Of a stretch of DNA of 24,830 bases, positions 15,959 through 22,951 are shown piece by piece (the stretch's first letter is position 1; each line of letters opens with the position of its first letter). This DNA is from Lachnospiraceae bacterium UBA4711 (GTDB taxonomy: Bacteria; Bacillota; Clostridia; Lachnospirales; Lachnospiraceae): assembly GCA_002404515.1 (NCBI GenBank), contig DHJV01000073.1, positions 24,283-49,112 of the forward strand, written 5' to 3'. The notes beneath the pieces were generated by a model, which was not told the DNA's origin, made no database searches, and was given only the letters and a program-made list of their open reading frames with translations. The position numbers and the translations under genes are program-made.

Positions 15959-15990
15959 ACCGGTTTCACGTGTAGAATGGAGGGTGTTAC

Positions 15991-16617
15991 ATGAACCGCA
16001 AATCAAGTACAACTCTTACAATCAGTGCTGTCGCTTTTATAGCGGCGCTGCTGATTGACTTATATTTAATATTGGTATATCCGTCCATGATTCAGGTTAT
16101 CATCGCAGTCTCTTTGATTGTGGTCGTTGATACCTATTTCTTAGTGGATGGTATTCTTGCAAAGGTTGATGAAATCGCAAATCTGAACCTCGACAAGCAA
16201 AACGAGCTTACTAAGGTCGAAAAGGGTATCTACTCAGTTGCAAAAAGAGAAGAGGTTTCCCGTACCCAGAGTATGTCCGCCATTCTTGATATGATGCTGG
16301 AGATGAAGGACGAAAACTCCAAGCTGTTGTCTGAGATCAAGGATGATAATTCAAAACATATGAAAGATCTCATGGAACAGGATAAGCTGATGACGAAGAT
16401 TCAGTTGAAGAAAGATGTAGACAATACCGACCGTGTGGTAAGCAGCACGGAAAAGATGGCTGTTTTGATTACAAAAATGGCAACCGCAAATTCACGTTCT
16501 TCCAATGAAACCATTGAAATTCTCAATGATATCTGCAAAGAACTGGAACAGCGTAACGGAAAAAAAGAGGATGAGAACGACTACTCCCATCTTCGCATAA
16601 TGGATAAGGCAGAATAA
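15991..16617 (+). CDS. small membrane protein with coiled-coil tail, unknown
   Basis: A 208-residue protein I do not recognise. Two hydrophobic helices (about 9-29 and 33-53) with a short turn put both ends on the same, probably cytoplasmic, side. Residues 58-195 are highly charged with heptad-like spacing (LEMKDENSKLLSEIKDDNSKHMKDLMEQ), indicating a long coiled coil. There is no catalytic motif. GGAGGG precedes the ATG. The exonuclease gene starts 2 bases after its stop, so the two are translationally coupled and may act together. A role as a membrane tether or assembly scaffold is only a guess from architecture. Confidence 0.75.
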   Translation: MNRKSSTTLTISAVAFIAALLIDLYLILVYPSMIQVIIAVSLIVVVDTYFLVDGILAKVDEIANLNLDKQNELTKVEKGIYSVAKREEVSRTQSMSAILDMMLEMKDENSKLLSEIKDDNSKHMKDLMEQDKLMTKIQLKKDVDNTDRVVSSTEKMAVLITKMATANSRSSNETIEILNDICKELEQRNGKKEDENDYSHLRIMDKAE

Positions 16618-16619
16618 AC

Positions 16620-17570
16620 ATGAACTATATCATATTTGATTTGGAATGGAATCAATGCTGTGGTGGCAGAGATATGGAAAACCCACGCATGCCATTTGAA
16701 ATCATAGAAATCGGTGCAGTAAAGCTGGACAAAAAATTTAATATTATCGACACATATTCCAGTATTATAAAACCAAAGCTCTACAAGAAGCTGCAGCCAC
16801 ATATCAAGACGATTTTAAATTATGATGAATCCACACTTCGAAAGGGACGACCGTTCGATATGGTGTATCGGGAATTTATCAAATGGTGTGGACAGGATTA
16901 TATCTTTGGCACATGGGGTTCAATGGACTTGAATATCCTTCAGACAAACATGGACTATTACTACTTAAAGCCGATGCCCGTGCCATTAAAGTTTTATAAT
17001 GTACAGCAGATCTATGCAGATATGTATGATGAAGATGGTAAGATTGTAAAGCTGAAAAAAGCGGTCGAACATCTGAAGATAGAAGTGGAAGAGGATAAAC
17101 CATTTCACAGTGCAGTGAACGATGCATACTATACCGGACTTGTGCTGAAAGCGATGTCTCCAAGAGATCTGGCAGATCGCTATTGTTACGATATCTATAA
17201 TAACCCGAAGGATAAAAAAGATGAGATTATCTCCCATCACAAGCATTATTTAGAACATATCTCCAGAGAATACCATTGCAAGGAGGAAGCAATTTCAGAT
17301 GTAGAACTAATGGCTCCGATCTGTTATCGCTGTGGTAAAAAATTAGCACCAAAGGTAAAATGGTTTGCAAATACACCGAATTCCTATACCTGCATTGGAA
17401 AATGCTGGCATCACGGATTGGTGAGCGGTAAAATTCGATTCAAACAATCGAGAAACAATAATATATTTGTCATTAAAACGATGATTCCAACCGATAAAAA
17501 AGGTCTGGAAGCAATGAAAGAGCGACAGGATGAACTCCGGATAAGACGTCAGACAAAGCGTCATAATTAA
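16620..17570 (+). CDS. DEDDh-type 3'-5' exonuclease with C-terminal zinc ribbon
   Basis: A 316-residue protein of the RNase T/DnaQ fold. All acidic metal ligands of the DEDDh class are present: D7 and E9 in FDLEW, D103 in WGSMD, H163 and D168 in HSAVND. DLEWNQ at the start resembles KapD- and ERI-1-like exonucleases that act on RNA or DNA 3' ends. Residues 235-262 carry CxxC and CxxxC (C235, C238, C258, C262), a zinc ribbon that probably binds nucleic acid. It begins 2 bases after the membrane coiled-coil gene and ends just before a shared terminator. Whether its substrate is RNA or DNA is not visible. Confidence 0.85.
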   Translation: MNYIIFDLEWNQCCGGRDMENPRMPFEIIEIGAVKLDKKFNIIDTYSSIIKPKLYKKLQPHIKTILNYDESTLRKGRPFDMVYREFIKWCGQDYIFGTWGSMDLNILQTNMDYYYLKPMPVPLKFYNVQQIYADMYDEDGKIVKLKKAVEHLKIEVEEDKPFHSAVNDAYYTGLVLKAMSPRDLADRYCYDIYNNPKDKKDEIISHHKHYLEHISREYHCKEEAISDVELMAPICYRCGKKLAPKVKWFANTPNSYTCIGKCWHHGLVSGKIRFKQSRNNNIFVIKTMIPTDKKGLEAMKERQDELRIRRQTKRHN

Positions 17571-17573
17571 AAC

Positions 17574-17607
17574 AAACCCCTTGGCTGATCAGCCGAGGGG
17601 TTGTTTG
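17574..17607. terminator. bidirectional terminator between the exonuclease gene and rsmG
   Basis: ACCCCTTGGCT (17576-17586) pairs with AGCCGAGGGGT (17591-17601), an 11-bp stem with loop GATC. T-rich tails follow on both strands (TTGTTTGCTT on plus; TTTGTTTTAATT on minus). The rsmG stop codon lies at the loop, so this gene ends inside its own terminator. Confidence 0.85.
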
Positions 17608-18311
17608 CTTGCAGTTCCTGCTTTTCGCGGATATGCTTTTGGTGTCTGCTTTTCTTTCCTGATAAATACAAAGCTTCGACTGATATCCGAATCCGGAAGC
17701 ATGAGTTTTTCTACTTTTTCAATCTTACCACCGAGAATCTGGATTGCCTTTTTTCCCTGTGTGATTTCTTCCTCTACCGTTCCGGTCTTATAAGGGATAA
17801 AATATCCGCCAATCTTCACAAATGGAATACAATATTCAGAAAGCACTGCCATATTCGCAACAGCACGTGAAACTACAAAATCATATTTTTCACGCATTTC
17901 CTTATCTCTGGCACCTTCCTCTGCACGTCCATGCACGGCTGATATCTCATTCAGGTTTAACGCATCAATCACTTCCTGTAAAAATTTAATACGCTTGTTC
18001 AGAGAATCAAACAACGTTACCTGCAGATTTGGAAATGCAATTTTTAACGGAATACCCGGAAAACCTGCACCCGTTCCAACGTCAATAATCTTATATGGTT
18101 TTTCCCACAGCTTCACATATCCGGCAAGTGCAAGACTGTCAATAAAATGTTTCAGAATTACTTCCTTCCTTTCTGTAATAGCTGTCAGATTCATCACCTT
18201 GTTTTTCTCGATCAGCATATCGTAATACTGCTCGAACTGTGCAAGCTGTGCATCAGTCAAAAGCACCTGTTCTTCTGTGATTTGTTCTACATATGTTCTT
18301 ATTTTTTCCAT
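17589..18311 (-). CDS. rsmG: 16S rRNA (guanine527-N7)-methyltransferase RsmG
   Basis: A 240-residue SAM-dependent methyltransferase that modifies G527 in the 530 loop of 16S rRNA. NLTAI (41-45) and the SAM-binding IDVGTGAGFPGIPLKI (76-91) are family hallmarks, and FDSLNKRIKFL and VSRAVA follow in order. The C-terminus is basic and slightly longer than needed. It starts 11 bases after the mnmG stop, with AGGAA as ribosome binding site, so mnmG and rsmG form one transcript. It converges with the exonuclease gene, sharing a terminator. Confidence 0.95.
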   Translation of the reverse strand: MEKIRTYVEQITEEQVLLTDAQLAQFEQYYDMLIEKNKVMNLTAITERKEVILKHFIDSLALAGYVKLWEKPYKIIDVGTGAGFPGIPLKIAFPNLQVTLFDSLNKRIKFLQEVIDALNLNEISAVHGRAEEGARDKEMREKYDFVVSRAVANMAVLSEYCIPFVKIGGYFIPYKTGTVEEEITQGKKAIQILGGKIEKVEKLMLPDSDISRSFVFIRKEKQTPKAYPRKAGTASKQPLG

Positions 18312-18322
18312 ACTCTATATTC

Positions 18323-20281
18323 CTATGCCTGTTTCTTTGTCTCCAGATAGATCATCAACACCGATACATCTGCCGGTGATACACCAGAGATACGGGAAGC
18401 CTGTCCAAGTGAAGTCGGTCGAATATTTGAAAGCTTCTGCCGCGCTTCTTTTCGAAGATTTGCAACATCATCATAATTGATATCATCCGGAATCTGTTTT
18501 TTCTCCATCTTCTGGAAATGCTCTACCTGCTGCTTCTGACGACTGATATAACCATCATACTTGATTGCAATGTTGATCTGTTCTACCACTTCATCATCCA
18601 AAGTGATCTCATCTGTTGTATCAACGCCAAGTAATGCCCGGTACGCTTCCTGTCTTCCGGTATCTAATTCTTCCAGTGCTTCATAAGAAAGCTCTGGTCT
18701 GCGGATAAGCTCTGCCAGCGTTGCAGCCGTTCCAAGAGAGGAGCTTCCATGCTTTACCAGAAATTCCTGTACATGTTTATTTGCACCAACCGATATCTCA
18801 TTCATACGTGCGATTTCCGCATCAATCTGTCTGCGCTTCTCACAGAATTTCTCATATCGGACTTCGTCAATCAAACCGATTTCATGCCCGATATCTGTCA
18901 GCCGCAGATCTGCATTATCCTGCCGTAAAAGCAATCGATATTCTGCACGGCTCGTCATCATACGATATGGTTCCTGTGTCTCCTTCGTTACCAGATCATC
19001 AATCAAAACACCGATATATGCCTGTGAACGATCCAAAATCACCGGTGGTTTGTTCTGCAGCTTTCTTGCTGCATTGATACCTGCCATGATACCCTGTGCA
19101 GCCGCCTCCTCATATCCGGAACTTCCATTGATCTGTCCGGCGCTGAACAATCCATCCATATCTTTAAATTCCAGATTTGCTTTCAGATTTGTAGCATCAA
19201 TACAATCATATTCAATCGCATATGCATTTCGAACGATTGCCACATGCTCCAGTCCCGGTACTGTATGAATCATCGCATACTGCACATCTTCCGGCAGGGA
19301 TGAAGACATACCACCCATATACATTTCATTTGTAAATTCACCCTCCGGCTCGATAAAAAGCTGATGTCTGTCTTTGTCCGGGAACTTCATAACCTTATCC
19401 TCGATAGAAGGACAGTATCTTGGTCCGGTTCCCTCGATAAAACCAGAGAAGAGCGGAGAACGATCAATATTATCCTTGATGATCTTATGTGTTTCCTCAT
19501 TTGTATAAGTCAGCCAGCAGGAAATCTGATCCCGCTTGATATCTTCCTCTTTGTTCGTAAATGAAAATGGAACAATATGTTCGTCACCTTTTTGCTCCTG
19601 CATCTTGGAAAAATCAATCGTCTTTTTATCCAGTCTTGCTGGTGTACCTGTCTTAAATCGTCGGATAAAGATACCTGCATCCCGCATGGAATCAGACAAG
19701 TAATTTGCTGCCGAAAGTCCATTTGGACCCGTGTAATTCACCACATCACCATAGATGCATCTTGCTTTCAGATACGTTCCGGTACATAAGATAACTGCCT
19801 TTGCATGATACACTGCACCAGAATACATACGGACGCCACAGATGATTTTCTGGTCTTTCATCTCATCGGTAATCTTCGTATCATACAAAAGTTCTGCAAC
19901 CTCTCCCTGACGAAGTGTCAGATGTTCCTGATTCTGAAGTGTAAGCCGCATCTGCTTTGTATATTCGCCTTTATCTGCCTGTGCCCGCAGAGAATGTACG
20001 GCAGGGCCTTTGGATACATTCAGCATTTTACTCTGAATATAAGTCTTATCAATATTTTTGCCCATTTCACCGCCTAAGGCGTCAATTTCACGCACCAGAT
20101 GTCCTTTAGAACTTCCACCTACATTTGGGTTGCATGGCATTAAGGCAACGCTGTCCATGCTGATTGTGAACAGAATGGTTTCAAGACCAAGCCGCGATGC
20201 GGCAAGAGCAGCTTCACAGCCCGCATGACCGGCACCAACGACGATAATATCATATTCTTCCTCTATATACTTCTTTTCCAC
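18323..20281 (-). CDS. mnmG: tRNA uridine-5-carboxymethylaminomethyl modification enzyme MnmG (GidA)
   Basis: A 652-residue FAD protein that works in a complex with MnmE to build cmnm5 or nm5 at U34 of tRNAs reading split codon boxes. The dinucleotide-binding loop VVGAGHAGCEAA (14-25) and the conserved MPCNPNVGGSSKGHLV with C50 are in place, as are the GSSGYEEAAAQG FAD-binding region and a complete helical C-terminus (TSLGQASRISGVSPADVSVL). The preferred start is GTG at 20281, because AGAGGA lies 7 bases upstream; a TTG at 20308 lacks such support. rsmG follows in the same unit. The leader, if transcribed from the candidate promoter at 20554-20581, would contain the long palindromic element 20329-20493. 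Confidence 0.95.
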   Translation of the reverse strand: MEKKYIEEEYDIIVVGAGHAGCEAALAASRLGLETILFTISMDSVALMPCNPNVGGSSKGHLVREIDALGGEMGKNIDKTYIQSKMLNVSKGPAVHSLRAQADKGEYTKQMRLTLQNQEHLTLRQGEVAELLYDTKITDEMKDQKIICGVRMYSGAVYHAKAVILCTGTYLKARCIYGDVVNYTGPNGLSAANYLSDSMRDAGIFIRRFKTGTPARLDKKTIDFSKMQEQKGDEHIVPFSFTNKEEDIKRDQISCWLTYTNEETHKIIKDNIDRSPLFSGFIEGTGPRYCPSIEDKVMKFPDKDRHQLFIEPEGEFTNEMYMGGMSSSLPEDVQYAMIHTVPGLEHVAIVRNAYAIEYDCIDATNLKANLEFKDMDGLFSAGQINGSSGYEEAAAQGIMAGINAARKLQNKPPVILDRSQAYIGVLIDDLVTKETQEPYRMMTSRAEYRLLLRQDNADLRLTDIGHEIGLIDEVRYEKFCEKRRQIDAEIARMNEISVGANKHVQEFLVKHGSSSLGTAATLAELIRRPELSYEALEELDTGRQEAYRALLGVDTTDEITLDDEVVEQINIAIKYDGYISRQKQQVEHFQKMEKKQIPDDINYDDVANLRKEARQKLSNIRPTSLGQASRISGVSPADVSVLMIYLETKKQA

Positions 20282-20298
20282 GATAAAATCCTCTTGAA

Positions 20299-20523
20299 GA
20301 TAATTCAAACCTATCTACTTTTATAAATGAGATTTCTAAATTACTAAATTCTTCGCAGACACACTCCCGTTCGGCTCATCACGCAATGGTACTAAATTCG
20401 CAGTAACACTAATTTTACAAATTAGTATCACTGCTTATTAAGTACCAGCGTGCTTCGACGGTCTGCTTTCGAATTTGTAATATTAGAAATCTCGATTTAC
20501 ATATATGACTGGTTTGAATTATC
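20299..20523. repeat. 225-bp palindromic region upstream of mnmG (outer arms)
   Basis: GATAATTCAAACC (20299-20311) and GGTTTGAATTATC (20511-20523) are a perfect 13-base inverted repeat that encloses element 1. The left arm is 5 bases from the mnmG ribosome binding site (20289-20294). The sequence between the arms and the inner stems pairs only partly. Confidence 0.8.
20329..20493 (-). repeat. long palindromic element, copy 1 (minus orientation)
   Basis: Bases 20329-20360 pair with 20461-20493: 11 bp, a one-base bulge, 5 bp, a one-base bulge, 6 bp, a small internal loop and GCAGAC/GTCTGC. Inside, CACGC/GCGTG, GGTACT/AGTACC, GCAGT/ACTGC and an 8-bp apical stem (20408-20415 with 20419-20426) follow. 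Read on the minus strand it shares GCAGAC, GGTACTTAAT, GAATTTAGTA, ATGAG-CGAACG and TGTCTGC, in this order, with copy 2 at 22145-22285. No protein-coding frame. It may be a small non-autonomous mobile element, a palindromic repeat or a structured leader RNA. Confidence 0.8.
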
Positions 20524-20553
20524 AATCTACATGTTCTTCTTTAATTAAATAAT

Positions 20554-20581
20554 TGTATACTTAATTATATTGTAACTACAA
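20554..20581 (-). promoter_or_regulatory. candidate promoter of mnmG-rsmG
   Basis: TTGTAG (20581-20576), 16-base spacer, TATACA (20559-20554) on the minus strand. The -35 lies in the near-palindrome TTGTAACTACAA (20570-20581), which could also be an operator between divergent promoters. If used, the mnmG leader would be about 265 bases and contain copy 1 of the palindromic element. Confidence 0.4.
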
Positions 20582-20602
20582 TTTTAACTTATTAATTATA
20601 CC

Positions 20603-20631
20603 TTGTTGAATAAAAAAAGAAAAGGTATAAT
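20603..20631 (+). promoter_or_regulatory. promoter of mnmE
   Basis: TTGTTG (20603-20608), 17-base spacer rich in A, and perfect TATAAT (20626-20631). It lies between the palindromic elements, so mnmE carries its own promoter. Confidence 0.8.
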
Positions 20632-20649
20632 AGAGGAAATTGTGATTTT

Positions 20650-20677
20650 CCCGTATGTTGGTGCATTCTCATGCGGG
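20650..20677 (+). other. hairpin in the mnmE leader
   Basis: CCCGTATG and CATGCGGG pair over 8 bp with one G-U and a 12-base loop, in the 5' leader about 35 bases before the start codon. No T-run follows, so attenuation is not obvious; RNA stability or binding is possible. Confidence 0.5.
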
Positions 20678-20711
20678 TACCTTATAAAAATATATGGAAA
20701 GGTGTTTGATT

Positions 20712-22085
20712 ATGGGTGAGACGATTGCTGCGATTGCAACCGGGATGGGAGATTCCGGCATAGGAATTATTCGGATTAGTGGAGATACTGCATTACAGAT
20801 TGTGAATCAGATATTTCAACCGGTAAATAAAAAGAAAACGATTTTGAATATGGATAGCTATACTGCCGCTTACGGAAAGATCATCTATGAAAATGAACTC
20901 TATGATGAAGCAGTTGCACTCGTCATGCACGCCCCAAAGACATATACAACCGAAGATGTTGTGGAGTTAGACTGTCATGGAGGAATCACTGTTCTAAAGC
21001 GTGTGTTAGATCTCGTGATCCGGCTTGGTGCAAGACCAGCGGAACCAGGTGAATTTACGAAACGTGCATTCTTAGGTGGACGAATTGATATGTCACAGGC
21101 AGAATCCGTCATGGATCTGATTCATGCGAAAAATGATATGGCAGCAAAATCTTCCCTGCTTCAGCTTCGCGGTGAATTAAAGACCATGATTACAGACCTG
21201 CGTGATACTTTACTTTATAACATTGCATACATCGAATCCGCCTTAGATGACCCTGAAAATTATTCCTTAGATAACTTTCCACAGCAATTACACACCACTG
21301 TGGATAACATGTTGATAACTGTGAATCATTTACTGTCAACCAGTGAGAATGGACGTATTATCAAAGAGGGAATCCGTACGGTTATTGTTGGACGCCCAAA
21401 TGCAGGTAAATCCTCTGTTTTGAACATGCTGTTAGGTGAGGAACGTGCGATTGTCACAGAGGTTGCCGGTACAACGAGAGATACGCTGGAGGAACTGGTC
21501 AATATCGACGGAATTACGCTAAATATCGTGGATACAGCAGGCATTCATGATACAGAAGATATTGTAGAAAAAATCGGTGTAACCAAAGCTATGACAACGA
21601 TTTCTGATGCAGATCTGATTCTTTATATCGTGGATGGAACATGCGCTCTAAATGATGATGATTACCGTATTATGGACGCTTTACAGGGCAAAAAAGTCAT
21701 CACTTTAATCAATAAAAACGATCAGAATCTGGTTGTGGATAAGTTGGGGATAACTTCAAAATTAGAGACTAAAATTCTGGAAATATCAGCCAAAGAAGGC
21801 ACTGGCAAAGAACAGCTTCACGACCTGTTGAAGTCCATGTTCTTCAACCAGGAGCTTACCTATAACGATGAACTCTACATCACCAACCTGCGTCATAAAT
21901 CATTACTCTATGACACAAAAGAAAGTCTGAACAAAGTCTTAGAAAGTATCGATATGGGAATGGGAGAGGACTTCTTCACAATTGATCTGATGTCCGCCTA
22001 CACATCGCTTGGCAAGATCATCGGTGAAGAACTCGAAGACGATCTCGTCAATAAAATATTCTCCGAATTCTGCATGGGTAAGTAA
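20712..22085 (+). CDS. mnmE: tRNA modification GTPase MnmE (TrmE)
   Basis: A 457-residue K+-dependent GTPase, partner of MnmG. The N-terminal folate-binding domain is followed by a helical domain holding the inserted G domain: P-loop GRPNAGKSS near 226, TTRDT switch I, DTAG at 274-277 and NKND at 334-337. The C-terminal CMGK ends the protein with the conserved Cys. AAAGGTG lies 7 bases before the ATG at 20712; an in-frame codon at 20694 would include it. In most Firmicutes mnmE is read in the same direction as jag and mnmG. Here it alone points the other way and is flanked by two related palindromic elements. It is intact and has its own promoter. Confidence 0.96.
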   Translation: MGETIAAIATGMGDSGIGIIRISGDTALQIVNQIFQPVNKKKTILNMDSYTAAYGKIIYENELYDEAVALVMHAPKTYTTEDVVELDCHGGITVLKRVLDLVIRLGARPAEPGEFTKRAFLGGRIDMSQAESVMDLIHAKNDMAAKSSLLQLRGELKTMITDLRDTLLYNIAYIESALDDPENYSLDNFPQQLHTTVDNMLITVNHLLSTSENGRIIKEGIRTVIVGRPNAGKSSVLNMLLGEERAIVTEVAGTTRDTLEELVNIDGITLNIVDTAGIHDTEDIVEKIGVTKAMTTISDADLILYIVDGTCALNDDDYRIMDALQGKKVITLINKNDQNLVVDKLGITSKLETKILEISAKEGTGKEQLHDLLKSMFFNQELTYNDELYITNLRHKSLLYDTKESLNKVLESIDMGMGEDFFTIDLMSAYTSLGKIIGEELEDDLVNKIFSEFCMGK

Positions 22086-22144
22086 AGAACACTTATCTGG
22101 CAGAAGAAATAATAATATATAAATTAATTATCTACAAAAAGTAA

Positions 22145-22285
22145 GAGACATAGTTTATTACAATTTCTTAGCAGACCATTAGAAACACATCGGTACTTAA
22201 TGAGTGCGCAAGCACGAATTTAGTATCCGCTATGTGTTTCTATGAGTGCGAACGTGTCTGCGTGAAATTGTAAAAACTATGTCTC
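22145..22285 (+). repeat. long palindromic element, copy 2 (plus orientation)
   Basis: GAGACATAGTTT (22145-22156) pairs with 22274-22285, then 22158-22167 with 22264-22273 (10 bp), then GCAGAC with GTCTGC (22171-22176 with 22256-22261). Inside, AGAAACACAT/ATGTGTTTCT (10 bp), a GGTACT/AGTATCC stem and GTGC-GCAA-GCAC with a GNRA-type loop form an arm. ATGAGTGCGAAC (22242-22253) stays unpaired. It shares sequence blocks and fold with copy 1. T-runs follow outside on both strands (GTATTTTTT on plus, TTACTTTTTG on minus), so it could also end mnmE and jag transcripts. Confidence 0.8.
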
Positions 22286-22310
22286 GTATTTTTTAATAAC
22301 GTGAATTTAA

Positions 22311-22940
22311 TTAAGCATTTTTCTTCAAGTAGATAACAACCTTACGATAAGGCTCTTCACCCTCACTTCTGGTAGCTACATATTTATCGTTCTGAAGAGC
22401 AGAATGGATAATTCTTCTCTCATAAGGATTCATAGGCTCCAGAGTAAATGGTCTTCTTGTTCTCTTAACCTTGAATGAAATATTCTTTGCAAGATTCTCC
22501 AATGTATCTTTTCTTCTTGCACGATAGTTCTCTGTATCAAGCTTGACACGAATATAAGATTCGCTCTTCTTATTTACGAACAAGCTGATCAGATACTGCA
22601 GAGAATCCAATGTCTGTCCACGCTTACCGATCAGAATACCCATATCCGGACCTTCTACGTCGATATCCATCGTTGCTTCTGCTTCATCATAATCGATTGT
22701 AACCTTTGCTTCAATATCCATAGCCTTGAACAGATTGTCAAGGTATTCCTGAATATCATCTAAGAAGCTTTCCTTTTTCTTAGCTTTGATTACCGCCGGT
22801 TTTGCACCGATTCCTAAAAATCCAGAAGTACCTTTTTCGATTACTTCGTATTCAAGGTCTGTGCTCACGCAACCAAACTCCGTAGATGCAAGAGTGATTG
22901 CTTCATCGACTGTTTTTGCCTTAAACTCTCTATACTCCAC
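22311..22940 (-). CDS. jag: RNA-binding protein Jag / KhpB (Jag-N, KH, R3H)
   Basis: A 209-residue RNA-binding protein usually encoded next to yidC. Residues 1-52 form the Jag-N domain (VDEAITLASTEFG, then GFLGIGAKPAVI). The KH domain carries the GxxG loop IGKRG at 104-108, and residues about 150-207 form an R3H domain with RRPFTLEPMNPYERRIIH. In other Firmicutes it pairs with KhpA and affects cell division and elongation through RNA binding. The start is a GTG at 22940 with AGGAG 8 bases upstream. It lies 11 bases after the yidC stop in the rnpA-yidD-yidC-jag unit. mnmE, its usual follower, is inverted here. Confidence 0.94.
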   Translation of the reverse strand: MEYREFKAKTVDEAITLASTEFGCVSTDLEYEVIEKGTSGFLGIGAKPAVIKAKKKESFLDDIQEYLDNLFKAMDIEAKVTIDYDEAEATMDIDVEGPDMGILIGKRGQTLDSLQYLISLFVNKKSESYIRVKLDTENYRARRKDTLENLAKNISFKVKRTRRPFTLEPMNPYERRIIHSALQNDKYVATRSEGEEPYRKVVIYLKKNA

Positions 22941-22951
22941 TTTACTTACTC

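Noticed and set aside
15962..15977. Possible fourth parS after the GH1 gene
   Set aside because: Only 12 of 16 bases match; the left half is good (GTTTCACGTG) but the right half is degenerate, so ParB binding is unlikely.
20299..22285. Composite transposon carrying mnmE
   Set aside because: No transposase gene, no target-site duplication seen, and mnmE is an essential-type housekeeping gene at its usual locus; inversion fits better.
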